DNA of 64,000 bases from DATAEE01 sp963725145 (GCA_963725145.1 CAVRXL010000003.1:1-64000); one strand, 5' to 3'; shown: positions 16,314-29,048, numbered from the stretch's first letter. Notes: generated by a model not told the origin, from the letters alone. Numbers and translations are program-made.

Positions 16314-17588
16314 ATGAAGACCGAGTTCATCGACATCAGCGAGACCGAGAAGAACCTCGTCATCGAAATTCCCGGCGACGTCGTCAGCGCGACGATCGAG
16401 CGGCTGACGAAGGACTACGGCAAGGCGGCAAAGATCCCCGGCTTCCGGCCGGGCAAGGCGCCCGCCCAGGTCGTCCGGAAGCGGTACCGCGAGCAGATCC
16501 TGCACGATGTCGTTCACGAGCTCGTGCCGCGGGCGGTCGACGAGGCGCTGCGCGAGCGCGGGCTCGAGCCGGTGGACACGCCGAACGTGAAGGATGTCGT
16601 CGTGGAAGAGGGGCGGCCGCTGACGTTCACCGCGGCGTTCGAGACCGTCCCGCCGATCGACCCCGGGGAGTACGTGGCGATTACGCTGCGGAAGACGCCG
16701 GTGGAGGTCGAAGATTCGGCGGTCGAGCAGGCGCTCGAGCGGCTGCGCGAGCGCGCGGCGCGGTTCGAACCCGTGGAGGATCGCCCGGTTGCGCAAGGTG
16801 ACACGGTCGTCGTCGATCTCGAGCGTACGGGCGCGGACGGGCAGACCGAGAAGCACGAGAACGTCTCGGTGGAGGTCGGCGCGCCGGCGAACCCGCCCGG
16901 CTTCGACGCCGAGCTCACCGGGCTGCGGGTCGGGGACTCGAGGCGGTTCACGCTCACCTACCCCGGCGACTACGCGGTCAAGGAGCTGGCGGGGTCATCG
17001 GTGGCCTACGCAGTGGCGGTGCGCGCGATCAAGCGCCGCGTCGTCCCCGGGCTCGACGACGAGTTCGCGAAGGATCTCGGGGACTACGAATCGCTCGAGG
17101 CGCTGCGCGGGCGCGTGCGCGAGGATCTCGAGCATCAGTCGCTGCACGAGAAGGACCGGGAGCTGCGCGCGGAGATGCTCCGGCAGCTGGCGTCGCGCGT
17201 CGGCTTCGAGGCGCCGGCGTCGCTCGTGGATCGGGAGATCGACCGTCGCGTCGAGGACTTCGTCCGGCGGCTGATCGAGCAGCAGATCGACCCGATGCGG
17301 ACCAACATCAACTGGGAGGAGTTCCGGGACCGGCAGCGTGAGCCGGCGGCTGAGGCGGTGCGCGGCGCGCTCGTGCTCGACGAGGTGGCGCGGCGCGAGA
17401 ACCTCACGGTCGATCAGGCCGAGGTCACGCGCGAGGTCGAGCGGTACGCGGAGCGGACGGGGCGCGCGGTCGAGGCGGTGCGCGCGCGGCTGGAGAAGGA
17501 AGGCGGGATCGCGCGGTTGTACACAGGGCTCAGGCGGGAGAAGGCGATTGACTTCCTCCTGACGCGTGTTACGATCGTTCACGCGTGA
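16314..17588 (+). CDS. tig: trigger factor, ribosome-associated chaperone
   Basis: 424 residues from ATG 16314. The N-terminal ribosome-binding domain carries GFRPGKAP (43-50), the L23-docking loop. A PPIase-like FKBP domain follows at about 155-245 (QGDTVVVDLE, FTLTYPGDY), and the rest is the helical substrate-cradling domain. Length is usual. It heads the run tig-clpP-clpX-lon, a widely conserved proteostasis cluster. The Shine-Dalgarno is weak. Confidence 0.96.
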   Translation: MKTEFIDISETEKNLVIEIPGDVVSATIERLTKDYGKAAKIPGFRPGKAPAQVVRKRYREQILHDVVHELVPRAVDEALRERGLEPVDTPNVKDVVVEEGRPLTFTAAFETVPPIDPGEYVAITLRKTPVEVEDSAVEQALERLRERAARFEPVEDRPVAQGDTVVVDLERTGADGQTEKHENVSVEVGAPANPPGFDAELTGLRVGDSRRFTLTYPGDYAVKELAGSSVAYAVAVRAIKRRVVPGLDDEFAKDLGDYESLEALRGRVREDLEHQSLHEKDRELRAEMLRQLASRVGFEAPASLVDREIDRRVEDFVRRLIEQQIDPMRTNINWEEFRDRQREPAAEAVRGALVLDEVARRENLTVDQAEVTREVERYAERTGRAVEAVRARLEKEGGIARLYTGLRREKAIDFLLTRVTIVHA

Positions 17589-17625
17589 GCGGATCCTGCC
17601 GCGCCTTCCCGAACTTCCCACTTTC

Positions 17626-17648
17626 GTAGCGCAGTCCTTCAGGGCTGC
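17626..17648 (+). repeat. palindromic repeat, family A
   Basis: GTAGC followed by arms GCAGTCCT and AGGGCTGC around a TTC loop, 37 bases after tig. Five more copies occur at 24666, 24694, 29321, 41455 and 41491. Confidence 0.8.
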
Positions 17649-17702
17649 ATGGCGTCGAGGTTCAGCGAATCTGAACGCATGGTGAAAGCGTCGTAGAGAC
17701 AT

Positions 17703-18302
17703 ATGGCTGAGCGGATGCAACTCATCCCGATGGTGGTCGAGCAGACCAATCGCGGCGAGCGTGCGTACGACATCTTCTCGCGGCTGCTCAAGGACAGCAT
17801 CATCTTCATCGGCACGCCGATCGACGACCAGATGGCGAACCTGGTCATCGCGCAGATGCTGTTCCTCGAAGCGGAGGATCCCGACCGGGACATCCTTCTC
17901 TATATCAACAGCCCGGGCGGGTCGGTGACGGCCGGGATGGCCATCTACGACACGATGCAGTTCATCAAGCCGGACGTGCAGACGTACTGTATCGGCCAGG
18001 CGGCGTCGATCGCGGCGGTGCTGCTCTCGGCAGGGACCAAGGGGAAGCGGTTTTCGCTGCCCAACTCCCGCATTCTCATCCACCAGCCCTGGGTGACCGG
18101 CCTCGGCGGCCAGACCACGGATATCGATATCCACGCCAAGGAATTGCTGCGCACACGTGAGCGTCTGAACCAGATCCTGTCGACCCACACCGGCCAGCCC
18201 CTGAAGCGTATCCAGGATGATACGGAGCGGGACTACATCATGGGCCCCGACCAGGGTAAGGAATACGGTATTATTGACGATGTCATCCGGAAACGGGCCT
18301 GA
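17703..18302 (+). CDS. clpP: ATP-dependent Clp protease proteolytic subunit
   Basis: 199 residues from ATG 17703. The Ser-His-Asp triad is present: Ser102 in GQAASIAA, His127 in RILIHQPW and Asp177 in DDTERD. The YINSPGGSV loop (oxyanion region) is conserved. The tetradecameric peptidase core works with ClpX, encoded 27 bases downstream. Near-standard length for the family. Confidence 0.97.
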   Translation: MAERMQLIPMVVEQTNRGERAYDIFSRLLKDSIIFIGTPIDDQMANLVIAQMLFLEAEDPDRDILLYINSPGGSVTAGMAIYDTMQFIKPDVQTYCIGQAASIAAVLLSAGTKGKRFSLPNSRILIHQPWVTGLGGQTTDIDIHAKELLRTRERLNQILSTHTGQPLKRIQDDTERDYIMGPDQGKEYGIIDDVIRKRA

Positions 18303-18329
18303 CATGGGGATTTCCGGCCTCTAACGACT

Positions 18330-19580
<1,251 letters not shown>

Positions 19581-19608
19581 GTCGAAACCCGGCAGCCCAC
19601 GAGACCTA

Positions 19609-21993
<2,385 letters not shown>

Positions 21994-21995
21994 TC

Positions 21996-22023
21996 GGGCA
22001 TTGGGCCTGAGCCCCAAGCCCCA
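21996..22023. repeat. 7-nt imperfect tandem tract filling the lon-engB spacer
   Basis: Units GGGCATT, GGGCCTG, AGCCCCA, AGCCCCA: two heptamers followed by two in inverted sense. Only 2 bases separate it from the lon stop and 3 from the engB start. Same family as the tract at 28969-29010. Confidence 0.65.
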
Positions 22024-22026
22024 TCA

Positions 22027-22656
22027 TTGAAAGTCTTAGCCGCAGAGTTCGTGACGAGCGCCGCCTCCGTGGCGGGAGCGCCGTCCGATCCGGGCCCGCG
22101 TATCGCTCTCGTCGGCCGCTCGAACGTGGGCAAATCGAGCCTGATCAACGTGCTCGCGGGACAGCCGATCGCCCGTACCAGCGCGACGCCGGGTCGCACG
22201 CGCCTGGCGAACTTCTACCGCGTGACCTTCGCGCCGGCCCGAGTAGGCGGACCGCGATCGATCGTATATCTGGTCGATCTACCCGGGTATGGCTACATAC
22301 GGGGTGGGAGGGATGCGCAGAGCGCCTTCGCCCCACTGGTGGAGGGAATCTTCGCCGAAAAGGGGGCGGTCCCCTTTTCGGCCCTGCTCGTCGTCGACGC
22401 GCGGCATCCGGGCCTCGACCCTGATCGCGCGGCGGGTCAGTGGCTGGCGGAGAGCGGCGTCGCGTTCGGCGTCGTGGCGACCAAAGTCGACAAACTGTCG
22501 CGCGCGGAACGCGCCCGCGCGCTGCGGGAGATCGCGGCAACACTCGAAGGGCCCGCGCTCGCCTTTTCGGCGGCGACGGGCGAAGGACGGGACGAACTGT
22601 GGAGCATGATCGCGGAGCTGGCGCGGGCGCAAGCGGGGCGCCCGGCGCGGGAGTAA
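22027..22656 (+). CDS. engB: ribosome biogenesis GTPase EngB (YihA/YsxC)
   Basis: 209 residues from TTG 22027; no ATG or GTG fits, and KVLAAEFVTSAAS matches the family N-terminus that precedes G1. G1 is GRSNVGKS (30-37), G3 DLPGYGY and G4 TKVDK. It acts in large-subunit assembly. It follows lon by 33 bases, and this gene order is common. Confidence 0.93.
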   Translation: MKVLAAEFVTSAASVAGAPSDPGPRIALVGRSNVGKSSLINVLAGQPIARTSATPGRTRLANFYRVTFAPARVGGPRSIVYLVDLPGYGYIRGGRDAQSAFAPLVEGIFAEKGAVPFSALLVVDARHPGLDPDRAAGQWLAESGVAFGVVATKVDKLSRAERARALREIAATLEGPALAFSAATGEGRDELWSMIAELARAQAGRPARE

Positions 22657-22682
22657 ACACGACGGACGGCGCCGTCATCGAG

Positions 22683-23930
22683 ATGTCGACGCTCAAGGAC
22701 CTGGGCGTCGCGGAGCTGACGCGCATCGCGAAGGAGCTGGACGTCGCCGGGGCGACCGGGATGCGCCGCCAGGAGCTGATCTTCCAGATCCTCAAGGCGA
22801 GAAGTGAGAAGAGCGGCGCGCTGTTCTCCCAGGGGGTGCTCGAGACGCTGCCCGACGGATTCGGCTTCCTGCGCGCCCCCGACTACAACTACCTCCCCGG
22901 CCCCGACGACATCTACGTCTCGCCGTCTCAAATCCGCAAGTTCGACCTGCACACCGGCGACACGATTGCCGGGCAGATCCGGCCGCCCAAGGACGGCGAG
23001 CGCTACTTCGCGCTGATCAAGGTCGAGGCGGTCAACTTCGAGCCGCCGGACCGGACCCGCGAGAAGGTCTTCTTCGAGAACCTCACGCCGCTCTACCCGC
23101 AGGCCAAGATCAACCTCGAGAACGGCGGCGACAACCTCTCGGCGCGCGTCATGGACCTGATGGTCCCGATCGGCAAGGGACAGCGCGGCCTCATCGTCGC
23201 GCCGCCGCGCACCGGCAAGACGATGCTGCTGCAGAACATCGCGAACAGCATCACGGCGAACCATCCCGAGGTGTACCTCATCGTGCTGCTCATCGACGAG
23301 CGCCCGGAAGAAGTCACCGACATGCAGCGGTCCGTCAGGGGCGAGGTCATCTCGTCCACCTTCGACGAGCCGGCGCAGCGGCACGTGCAGGTCGCCGAGA
23401 TGGTGATCGAGAAGGCGAAGCGGCTGGTCGAGCACAAGAAGGACGTCGTGATCCTGCTCGATTCGATCACGCGCCTCGCGCGCGCCTACAACACGATCGT
23501 CCCGGCCTCGGGCAAGGTCCTCTCGGGCGGCGTGGACAGTAACGCCTTGCAGCGGCCGAAGCGGTTCTTCGGCGCCGCCAGGAACATCGAGCAGGGCGGG
23601 TCGATGACGATCGTCGCCACGGCCCTCATCGACACCGGCTCGCGCATGGACGAGGTCATCTTCGAGGAGTTCAAGGGCACGGGTAACCTCGAGATCCACC
23701 TCGATCGCAAGCTGGCGGACCGGCGCGTGTTCCCGGCGATCGACATTCAGAAGAGCGGCACGCGGAAGGAAGAGCTGCTCATCACCAAAGAGGACCTCAG
23801 CCGGGTATGGGTGCTCCGCAAGGTCCTGACCCCGCTCTCCCCTGTCGAGTCGATGGAACTGCTCCTCTCCAAGATGGGCAAGACGAAGTCGAACGCCGAG
23901 TTCCTGGCGGCGATGAACGGATCGAAGTAG
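22683..23930 (+). CDS. rho: transcription termination factor Rho
   Basis: 415 residues from ATG 22683; the frame is open upstream but overlaps engB. The N-terminal SAP-like helix bundle (LKDLGVAELTRIAKELD) is followed by the RNA-binding cold-shock-like domain (GFGFLRAPDYNYLPGPDDIYV in part). The P-loop is APPRTGKT (Lys179), the Q-loop/R-loop region GKVLSGGVD. Length is normal. The TAG stop is the start of a palindromic repeat (23927-23950). Confidence 0.97.
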   Translation: MSTLKDLGVAELTRIAKELDVAGATGMRRQELIFQILKARSEKSGALFSQGVLETLPDGFGFLRAPDYNYLPGPDDIYVSPSQIRKFDLHTGDTIAGQIRPPKDGERYFALIKVEAVNFEPPDRTREKVFFENLTPLYPQAKINLENGGDNLSARVMDLMVPIGKGQRGLIVAPPRTGKTMLLQNIANSITANHPEVYLIVLLIDERPEEVTDMQRSVRGEVISSTFDEPAQRHVQVAEMVIEKAKRLVEHKKDVVILLDSITRLARAYNTIVPASGKVLSGGVDSNALQRPKRFFGAARNIEQGGSMTIVATALIDTGSRMDEVIFEEFKGTGNLEIHLDRKLADRRVFPAIDIQKSGTRKEELLITKEDLSRVWVLRKVLTPLSPVESMELLLSKMGKTKSNAEFLAAMNGSK

Positions 23931-23950
23931 GCCCGACCTTCAGGTCGGGC
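23927..23950 (+). repeat. palindromic repeat, family B; includes rho stop codon
   Basis: GTAGG followed by arms GCCCGACCT and AGGTCGGGC around TC. The TAG stop of rho (23928-23930) is part of the element. It could also act as a terminator hairpin, although no U-run follows. Related copies are at 52868 and 52931. Confidence 0.8.
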
Positions 23951-23964
23951 GGGTCCGAAGCGCA

Positions 23965-24669
23965 ATGAAACCCGCACGCTCGGCGTGGCAGATGGCGATC
24001 GGGGCCGCCGGCCTGGCAGCGCTCCTCGGGGACGGCGCGGCCGCTCAGTACTACGGACGCTCTGTCGAGCGCTACCCGCCGGAGTGGGAGAGCGATCAGT
24101 TCCGCGTCCGGCGAGTCGCGATTGCGCCAGGAGAACGGGCGGACGATCCTGGTACGGCCGACAGCGTGATCGTCTTCCTTACCGCCACCCTGGATGGCCA
24201 GATGCCGCCGGCGGAAGCGGCCTGGCTGCCGGCCGGCTCGCTGACGGTCGAGAACCGCGGCCGCGCGCGGTTCGAGGCGATCGCCATCCAGCTGAAGGAG
24301 ACAGACGCGCCGGCTGCCCGCGTGACGCCGCCCGAGGCGATACCGTCGACCGACCAGATCGACATCTGGCGTCTCGTCGACAATTCGAGGGTGCTCGTCA
24401 CGAAGCTTCGCTACAGACCGGTCACGTCCCTCGACCCCATGCACTTCCATCCGCGCGACACGCTCGTCGTGTATCTGAAGGGCGGCTACATCTGGCCGAT
24501 GGTCGACCAGTCGCGGGAGTGGTATCCCTATGCCTGGCCGTTCCTGAGGGGGGCGCCGTCACTGCGGGTCGAGCGGGGCGACGTCGACGTCGTCCCGGCC
24601 AACACCTTTCACACGTTCAGCAACGCGGGCGGCGATCCGCTCGAGTTCCTGGCGATCTTCGTCAAGTAG
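23965..24669 (+). CDS. exported cupin-like protein
   Basis: 234 residues from ATG 23965. A signal peptide ends at GDGAAAQ. Two beta-barrel halves are visible: RRVAIAPGERAD...GRARFEAIAIQL and LRYRPVTSLDPMHFHPRDTLVVYLKGG. HFHPRD together with ANTFHTFSN gives the HxH...H metal-binding pattern of cupins in the second half only; the first half lacks the histidines. The role is unknown. Its TAG stop lies inside a family A palindrome. Confidence 0.72.
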   Translation: MKPARSAWQMAIGAAGLAALLGDGAAAQYYGRSVERYPPEWESDQFRVRRVAIAPGERADDPGTADSVIVFLTATLDGQMPPAEAAWLPAGSLTVENRGRARFEAIAIQLKETDAPAARVTPPEAIPSTDQIDIWRLVDNSRVLVTKLRYRPVTSLDPMHFHPRDTLVVYLKGGYIWPMVDQSREWYPYAWPFLRGAPSLRVERGDVDVVPANTFHTFSNAGGDPLEFLAIFVK

Positions 24670-24716
24670 CGCAGCCCTTTAGGGCTGCCTCGGCTAGCGC
24701 AGCTCTTTAGGGCTGC
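24666..24716 (+). repeat. two tandem family A palindromes; first includes the cupin gene stop
   Basis: Copies at 24666-24688 and 24694-24716, each GCAGC(C/T)CT...AGGGCTGC with loop TT. The TAG at 24667-24669 ends the cupin gene. Confidence 0.82.
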
Positions 24717-24742
24717 CTCGGCCAAGGCTTCGTTCACGCCGA

Positions 24743-26561
24743 TCACTTCTTGAGGGGATCCCCCGCGAAACGCCACGTCGTGCGGTAATCGCGCGTGATC
24801 GCCTGGTTCGTCAGGCGGGCGCGGACCATCTCGACCGGCATCCGTCCGCCGAGCAGCACGCGATCGTGGAACTCTCTCGCGGTCATTCGACCCGAGGTCA
24901 CCAGTTCCTCGGTACAGCGCGCGGAACTGGAGGCCGCCGATGAGGTACGCGAGCTGATACAGCGGGGCGGCGTCCGCCGAGCGCCGGACCTCCGCCTCGG
25001 CGTTCGCCCGCTCGTGCCCGACGCGCTCGACCAGAAAGTCGACCGCCTGCTGAGGCGACCATTTTCCGAGCTGAAAGTTCAAGGAGAAGATGATCCGGGC
25101 GGCCCGGTGCATCCGCCAGAACAGCATGCCGATTTTGTCTTCGTTGCCCCGCGGAAACTTGCGATCCCACAGCAGCAGCTCCCAGTACAGCGCCCAACCC
25201 TCCCCCCAGAATGGCGTGCGGATCAGATCCCCACGGTGCGGGTTGAACCGCGTCGACATGAAGCCCTGGAGGTGATGCCCCGGGATCAGCTCGTGGTGAA
25301 CGGTCGCGAAGTTGAAATGGGGCGTGTTGCCCCGCATGCTCATCAGCTTGTCCTCGTGGCGCATCGTGTCGGTGGGGTACGACACGCGCGTCACTTCGCC
25401 ACCCGTAAAGAACGGGTTCTGGAGCTGGCGCTCTGGCGTCTGCATCGCGAGCCGCCAGACTTCCCTGGCGAGTGGAGCCATCGTGATCGCGTCCATCTTC
25501 TCGACGAAGTTCTCCGAGTAGTCGGCGATCGCGAAGATCGCCCACGGCTTCTCGCCCGGCGCCGGCGCGAGGTTTTTCACGTGCTCGAGCGCCTTCTTCC
25601 AGTCGTCTCCGTATCCCATCTCGTTCGACACGATCTTGAACTGTTTGTCGGTCCACTCGAATTCGCGCTCGCCGATCGCGATGAGCTCTTCCGCGCTGTA
25701 CGGGATCATCTCCAGCGCGAGATCGGCGCGCAGACCCTCGGCCATCACCGGATCGCCGATGATGGGCTCGATCTCACCAGGTCGAACACCCACCAGTTGC
25801 CGGCGAATCGCGTCGTGGTAGGCGGTCAGGGCCTTCTCGAGCTTCGTATACGGCTCGGCGGCCCACCAGGTGAACAGCGGGTCGTAGCCGTCGTAAAAAC
25901 GGTTCCAATCCGCAACGACCTCGCGGAGGTGGCTCACGTACGCCGCGCCGCGGTTGGCGACCGCCGCGGTCATCTTCGAGCCGGAGTCCGTGCCCGAGGG
26001 CGCCGGCTTCGCCGCGAGCGCCGCGGTCAGGCGCGCGACCTCGTCCGCGACCTGCGTGAGCGTCGCCGCCGCGGCGCGCGGGTCCACACGCTTGCGATCG
26101 TGACGGGTCTCCTGCAGCGCCCGGAGCTTCTCCGCAAACGGCACCAGCGAGGCAATCTCCTGCCAGCGCCGCTCGTCGAGGGCGAGCATTTCCTGGTCGT
26201 ACGTGACGCGGTTCCTCAGCAGGACGTAATCGATCTGGCCTTCGTGATTGAGCGCCTTGAAGTCGACCGCCGACAGCTGCTTCTGCCAGCCGTCGTAGAA
26301 GCGGCGCAGCCGCTGGTGCCTGACGGGCGAGTACTGCACCTCGTATCGCCGGAGGATTGCCGCGCGGTCCTCCAGGTACCGGTTGACCGCGACGCGCAGA
26401 TCGCTCTCCGCGCGCGCGAAAGCCACGAGCGACGACAGGACGGGCACGTCCTGCGCCCAACCGGTGTCGGCGGGCCGGCCCGACGTTTTGTCGTTCGACT
26501 GCGCCAGCGGCGCGGCAAGACACACGACGACCACGGCAACGGTTGTAAGGAGTCGCGTCAT
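24743..26561 (-). CDS. DUF885 family secreted peptidase, apparent frameshift near its 3' end
   Basis: About 605 residues from ATG 26561. A signal peptide (MTRLLTTVAVVVVCLAAPLA) is present. HHELIPGHHLQ carries the HExxxGHH pattern typical of DUF885 zinc proteins. Around 24910-24916 the frame breaks. The uninterrupted frame runs on as an Arg/Pro-rich tail to 24609. The neighbouring frame instead continues with EELVTSGRMTAREFHDRVL and ends at TGA 24743, which looks like the genuine C-terminus. Two missing bases or one extra would explain it; whether this is mutation or sequence error cannot be told. It sits downstream of, and converges with, the cupin gene. Confidence 0.78.
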
Positions 26562-26596
26562 GCGCGAATTCTACTGCGAGAGTGCGGCCAGCGCCG

Positions 26597-27097
26597 TTAC
26601 ATCCAGGCTGCGAGCAGAGACGCCAGGTACACGAGGATGAGCATGACAGTACAGACGATGATTCGGGCTGCGGGCGAATGATCCCGAAGATAGGCGGGCA
26701 TCGTGCCGACCGCCACGGCGATGGGAAACGCGGAGATGCCAAGCGCTTCGACGAAAGGGTTGTCTTTCGCGATCCGGTTGGCCCAGAGGTACAAGACGCT
26801 CACGGCCGCGGCGCTCACGATCGTCAGCAGCGCGTACCGGAGCTGTTCCGCCCGTGACCCATACGGCGTGTCGGCGCAACGAAGCGCGAGACGTTTCATG
26901 ATCGTGTCTCCCGGTGTGGAAGCGGCCGCTTCATCCAATCCCCGCCGCCACTGCGGCGCCAGATGCGCATCGATCGCGCCGGCGAGAATGTCGAGCACCA
27001 GCCGGGGCCGCACCGGCTGACTCTCAACGAGCGTGGTGAATTCCTCGCCGTACCGATCCCGCCAGGCGCGCGGATACAGGCGAATCAGGTATTTCAA
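26597..27097 (-). CDS. small membrane protein with YPRAWRDRYGEEF motif
   Basis: 166 residues from TTG 27097, which overlaps the stop of the upstream gene as TTGA. LYPRAWRDRYGEEF at the N-terminus matches the cytoplasmic prefix found at the start of many ADOP permeases (family knowledge). The C-terminal half has three hydrophobic segments. It is a paralog of the gene just upstream (27094-27585): both begin with the same motif and an ILAGAID segment. The function is unknown. It forms an operon with padR. Confidence 0.65.
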   Translation of the reverse strand: MKYLIRLYPRAWRDRYGEEFTTLVESQPVRPRLVLDILAGAIDAHLAPQWRRGLDEAAASTPGDTIMKRLALRCADTPYGSRAEQLRYALLTIVSAAAVSVLYLWANRIAKDNPFVEALGISAFPIAVAVGTMPAYLRDHSPAARIIVCTVMLILVYLASLLAAWM

Positions 27098-27585
27098 ATC
27101 TGGTACGCCGCCCACGTCGCGACGAACGAGATCCCGTAGAACACCGCCAGTGCCAGCGCCATCACGGCCGCCTTCGCCTGATGTGAGTGTAGCCGCAGGC
27201 CTTGAATGCCCAACGAGATCGAGAGAATCGCCCAGAGCGCTGCGTACTGAAACGCCTCGGTGACGGGCGTCCGGCCCCACAGAGTTGTCAGCCACAGCCA
27301 CACGGCAACGTACGCCAGCAGCACGACGATGGGTGCGCCGAACTGCTTGAGAGCAGCCGCGAATCCGGATACGTCTTCGATGCACTCACGAAACATGGTT
27401 CCCTCCTCTGTCAAGGCAGCCGTCAGCGGATAGTCACGGTGCAGGCGCGCATCGATCGCCCCGGCAAGGACGTCGACGAGCCCTCGGATCGATGCCGGCT
27501 CCGTCTCCAGCAGCGCGAGGAATTCCTCGCCATAGCGTTCCCGCCAGCCCCGGGGATAGAGCGCCAGGAGCCACCGGACGCTCAT
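27094..27585 (-). CDS. small membrane protein with YPRGWRERYGEEF motif
   Basis: 163 residues from ATG 27585, overlapping the padR stop by ATGA. LYPRGWRERYGEEFLALLE and VDVLAGAIDARL parallel the downstream paralog. Four hydrophobic segments follow (about 70-163). The coupling padR then two prefix-like membrane proteins suggests a PadR-controlled membrane module in which the usual permease body is missing. No function is assigned. Confidence 0.68.
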   Translation of the reverse strand: MSVRWLLALYPRGWRERYGEEFLALLETEPASIRGLVDVLAGAIDARLHRDYPLTAALTEEGTMFRECIEDVSGFAAALKQFGAPIVVLLAYVAVWLWLTTLWGRTPVTEAFQYAALWAILSISLGIQGLRLHSHQAKAAVMALALAVFYGISFVATWAAYQI

Positions 27586-27920
27586 GCGTCCGCCAGCCTG
27601 CGCTGGCCGGCACGCGCGATGGCGTCGAGGCACGCGAGCCGCGCGCGGAGCGCGCGCGCGCCGAACGCCGTGAGCCGATACGGGTTTCGCCGATCCTCGC
27701 TGTCTAGCCGCTCGATCAGGCCGCGGACTTCGAGCCGCGTCAGCGCCCCGTAGAGCGTTCCCGGCCCGAACCGAACGCCCGATACGACGGCGATGTCCTC
27801 GGTCATGGCGTAACCATGCTTCGGCCCGTCTGCCAGGCTGATCAGAATCAGCAGCGCCGGCTCGCCGAAGCGGCCGAACTCGTCGAGCTCCTCGTCGACC
27901 TTGGGTTTCTTTGGCGGCAT
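27582..27920 (-). CDS. PadR family transcriptional regulator
   Basis: 112 residues from ATG 27920. The winged-helix core is clear: EPALLILISLADGPKHGYAM, FGPGTLYGALTRLEVRGLIE and NPYRLTAFGARAL are diagnostic for PadR. It is divergent from the aldo/keto reductase gene and heads the two small membrane genes. It probably represses its own operon through the repeats in 27924-27958. Confidence 0.92.
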   Translation of the reverse strand: MPPKKPKVDEELDEFGRFGEPALLILISLADGPKHGYAMTEDIAVVSGVRFGPGTLYGALTRLEVRGLIERLDSEDRRNPYRLTAFGARALRARLACLDAIARAGQRRLADA

Positions 27921-27923
27921 TGA

Positions 27924-27958
27924 TACGTCCCACGTATTACGTGATGCGTAGTATTACG
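27924..27958. promoter_or_regulatory. candidate PadR operator in divergent promoter region
   Basis: TACGT-CCC-ACGTA (27924-27936), TACG-TGATG-CGTA (27938-27950) and a direct repeat GTATTACG at 27934-27941 and 27951-27958 with 17-base period lie just upstream of padR. Overlapping dyads of this kind are typical of PadR autoregulation; binding is inferred. Confidence 0.5.
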
Positions 27959-28003
27959 CCTGACGTAGTAGTCTGTCAAGGGGCCTCCGGATAGGATCGC
28001 CGG

Positions 28004-28969
28004 ATGCGATACCGGCGGTTCGGCCGCCTCGGCTGGGATGTCTCCGAGGTGGGCTACGGAATGTGGGGAATGGGGGGATGGAGCGGGTCCGATGACGAGC
28101 AGTCCCTCGCATCGCTCGCCCGGGCGATCGAGCTGGGCTGCAACTTCTTCGACACGGCCTGGGCGTATGGCGCCGGGCGCAGCGAGAAGCTGCTGCGGGA
28201 AACGCTTCGCCGGCATTCAGGTCGCCGTCTATACGTCGCGACCAAGGTCCCGCCGAAGAACCTGAGGTGGACGGCGCTGGACTCCTGCTCGCTCGAGGAG
28301 GTCTTCCCCACCGACCACATCCGCGAGTACACGGAGAAGAGCCTCGAGAATCTCGGCGTCGCCGCGATCGATCTTCAACAATTTCACGCCTGGAGCGACG
28401 CGTGGGCCAGAAACCCGGCGTGGCAGCGGGCGATTCGCGCGCTCAAGGACGAAGGCCTCGTCCGGGGCTTCGGCATCAGCGTCAACCGGTGGGAACCGGA
28501 CAACGTACTCGAGGCGCTCGAGACCGGACTCGTCGACAGCGTGCAAGTCGTGTACAACATCTTCGATCAAGCGCCAGAGGACGCCCTCTTCCCGGCATGC
28601 GAGCGCCTCGGCGTAGCCGTCATCGCGCGGGTGCCGTTCGACGAAGGGAGCCTGACCGGAGCCCTGAAAGCCGACGCGACATGGCCCGAGGGAGACTGGC
28701 GCAATCTATATTTCACACCGGAAAATCTCGCGACCACCCTGAAGCGCGTGGAAGCGGTTCGCGGGACCGTGCCCCCCGGCATGGAGCTGCCCGAGCTGGC
28801 GCTGCGATTCATCCTGCATCACCCTGCCGTCTCGACGACGATTCCGGGCATGCGCAGAACGGGGCACGTCGAGCGGAACGTGAACGCGTCGGACGATAAA
28901 CCACTGGAGGCCGGGATCTTGTCGGAGCTCAGGCGGCACCGGTGGGACCGGACGATGGTGATTCCTTAG
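28004..28969 (+). CDS. aldo/keto reductase family oxidoreductase
   Basis: 321 residues from ATG 28004. RYRRFGRLGWDVSEVGYGMW is the typical AKR N-terminus. The tetrad is visible: Asp and Tyr in FDTAWAYG, Lys in ATKVP and His in QQFHAW. The closing ISVNRWEP and ALRFILHHPAVSTTIPGMR segments form the NADP(H)-binding end. The substrate is unknown. It is divergent from padR, which may co-regulate it. Confidence 0.9.
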   Translation: MRYRRFGRLGWDVSEVGYGMWGMGGWSGSDDEQSLASLARAIELGCNFFDTAWAYGAGRSEKLLRETLRRHSGRRLYVATKVPPKNLRWTALDSCSLEEVFPTDHIREYTEKSLENLGVAAIDLQQFHAWSDAWARNPAWQRAIRALKDEGLVRGFGISVNRWEPDNVLEALETGLVDSVQVVYNIFDQAPEDALFPACERLGVAVIARVPFDEGSLTGALKADATWPEGDWRNLYFTPENLATTLKRVEAVRGTVPPGMELPELALRFILHHPAVSTTIPGMRRTGHVERNVNASDDKPLEAGILSELRRHRWDRTMVIP

Positions 28970-29010
28970 GGCTTGGGGCCTGGGGCTTGGGAGCTGGGGC
29001 TCGGGGTTGG
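28969..29010. repeat. 7-nt imperfect tandem tract between the AKR gene and rpmE
   Basis: Six heptamers: GGGCTTG, GGGCCTG, GGGCTTG, GGAGCTG, GGGCTCG, GGGTTGG. It starts at the last base of the AKR stop codon and runs straight into the TATAAT of the rpmE promoter. Confidence 0.8.
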
Positions 29011-29016
29011 TATAAT
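28987..29016 (+). promoter_or_regulatory. promoter of rpmE
   Basis: TATAAT at 29011-29016 is a perfect -10. TTGGGA at 28987-28992, 18 bases upstream, is a 4/6 match to the -35 and lies within the heptamer tract. Confidence 0.65.
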
Positions 29017-29048
29017 GTCGTTTTCCCAAGGGGCAAAAGGAGCACGCC

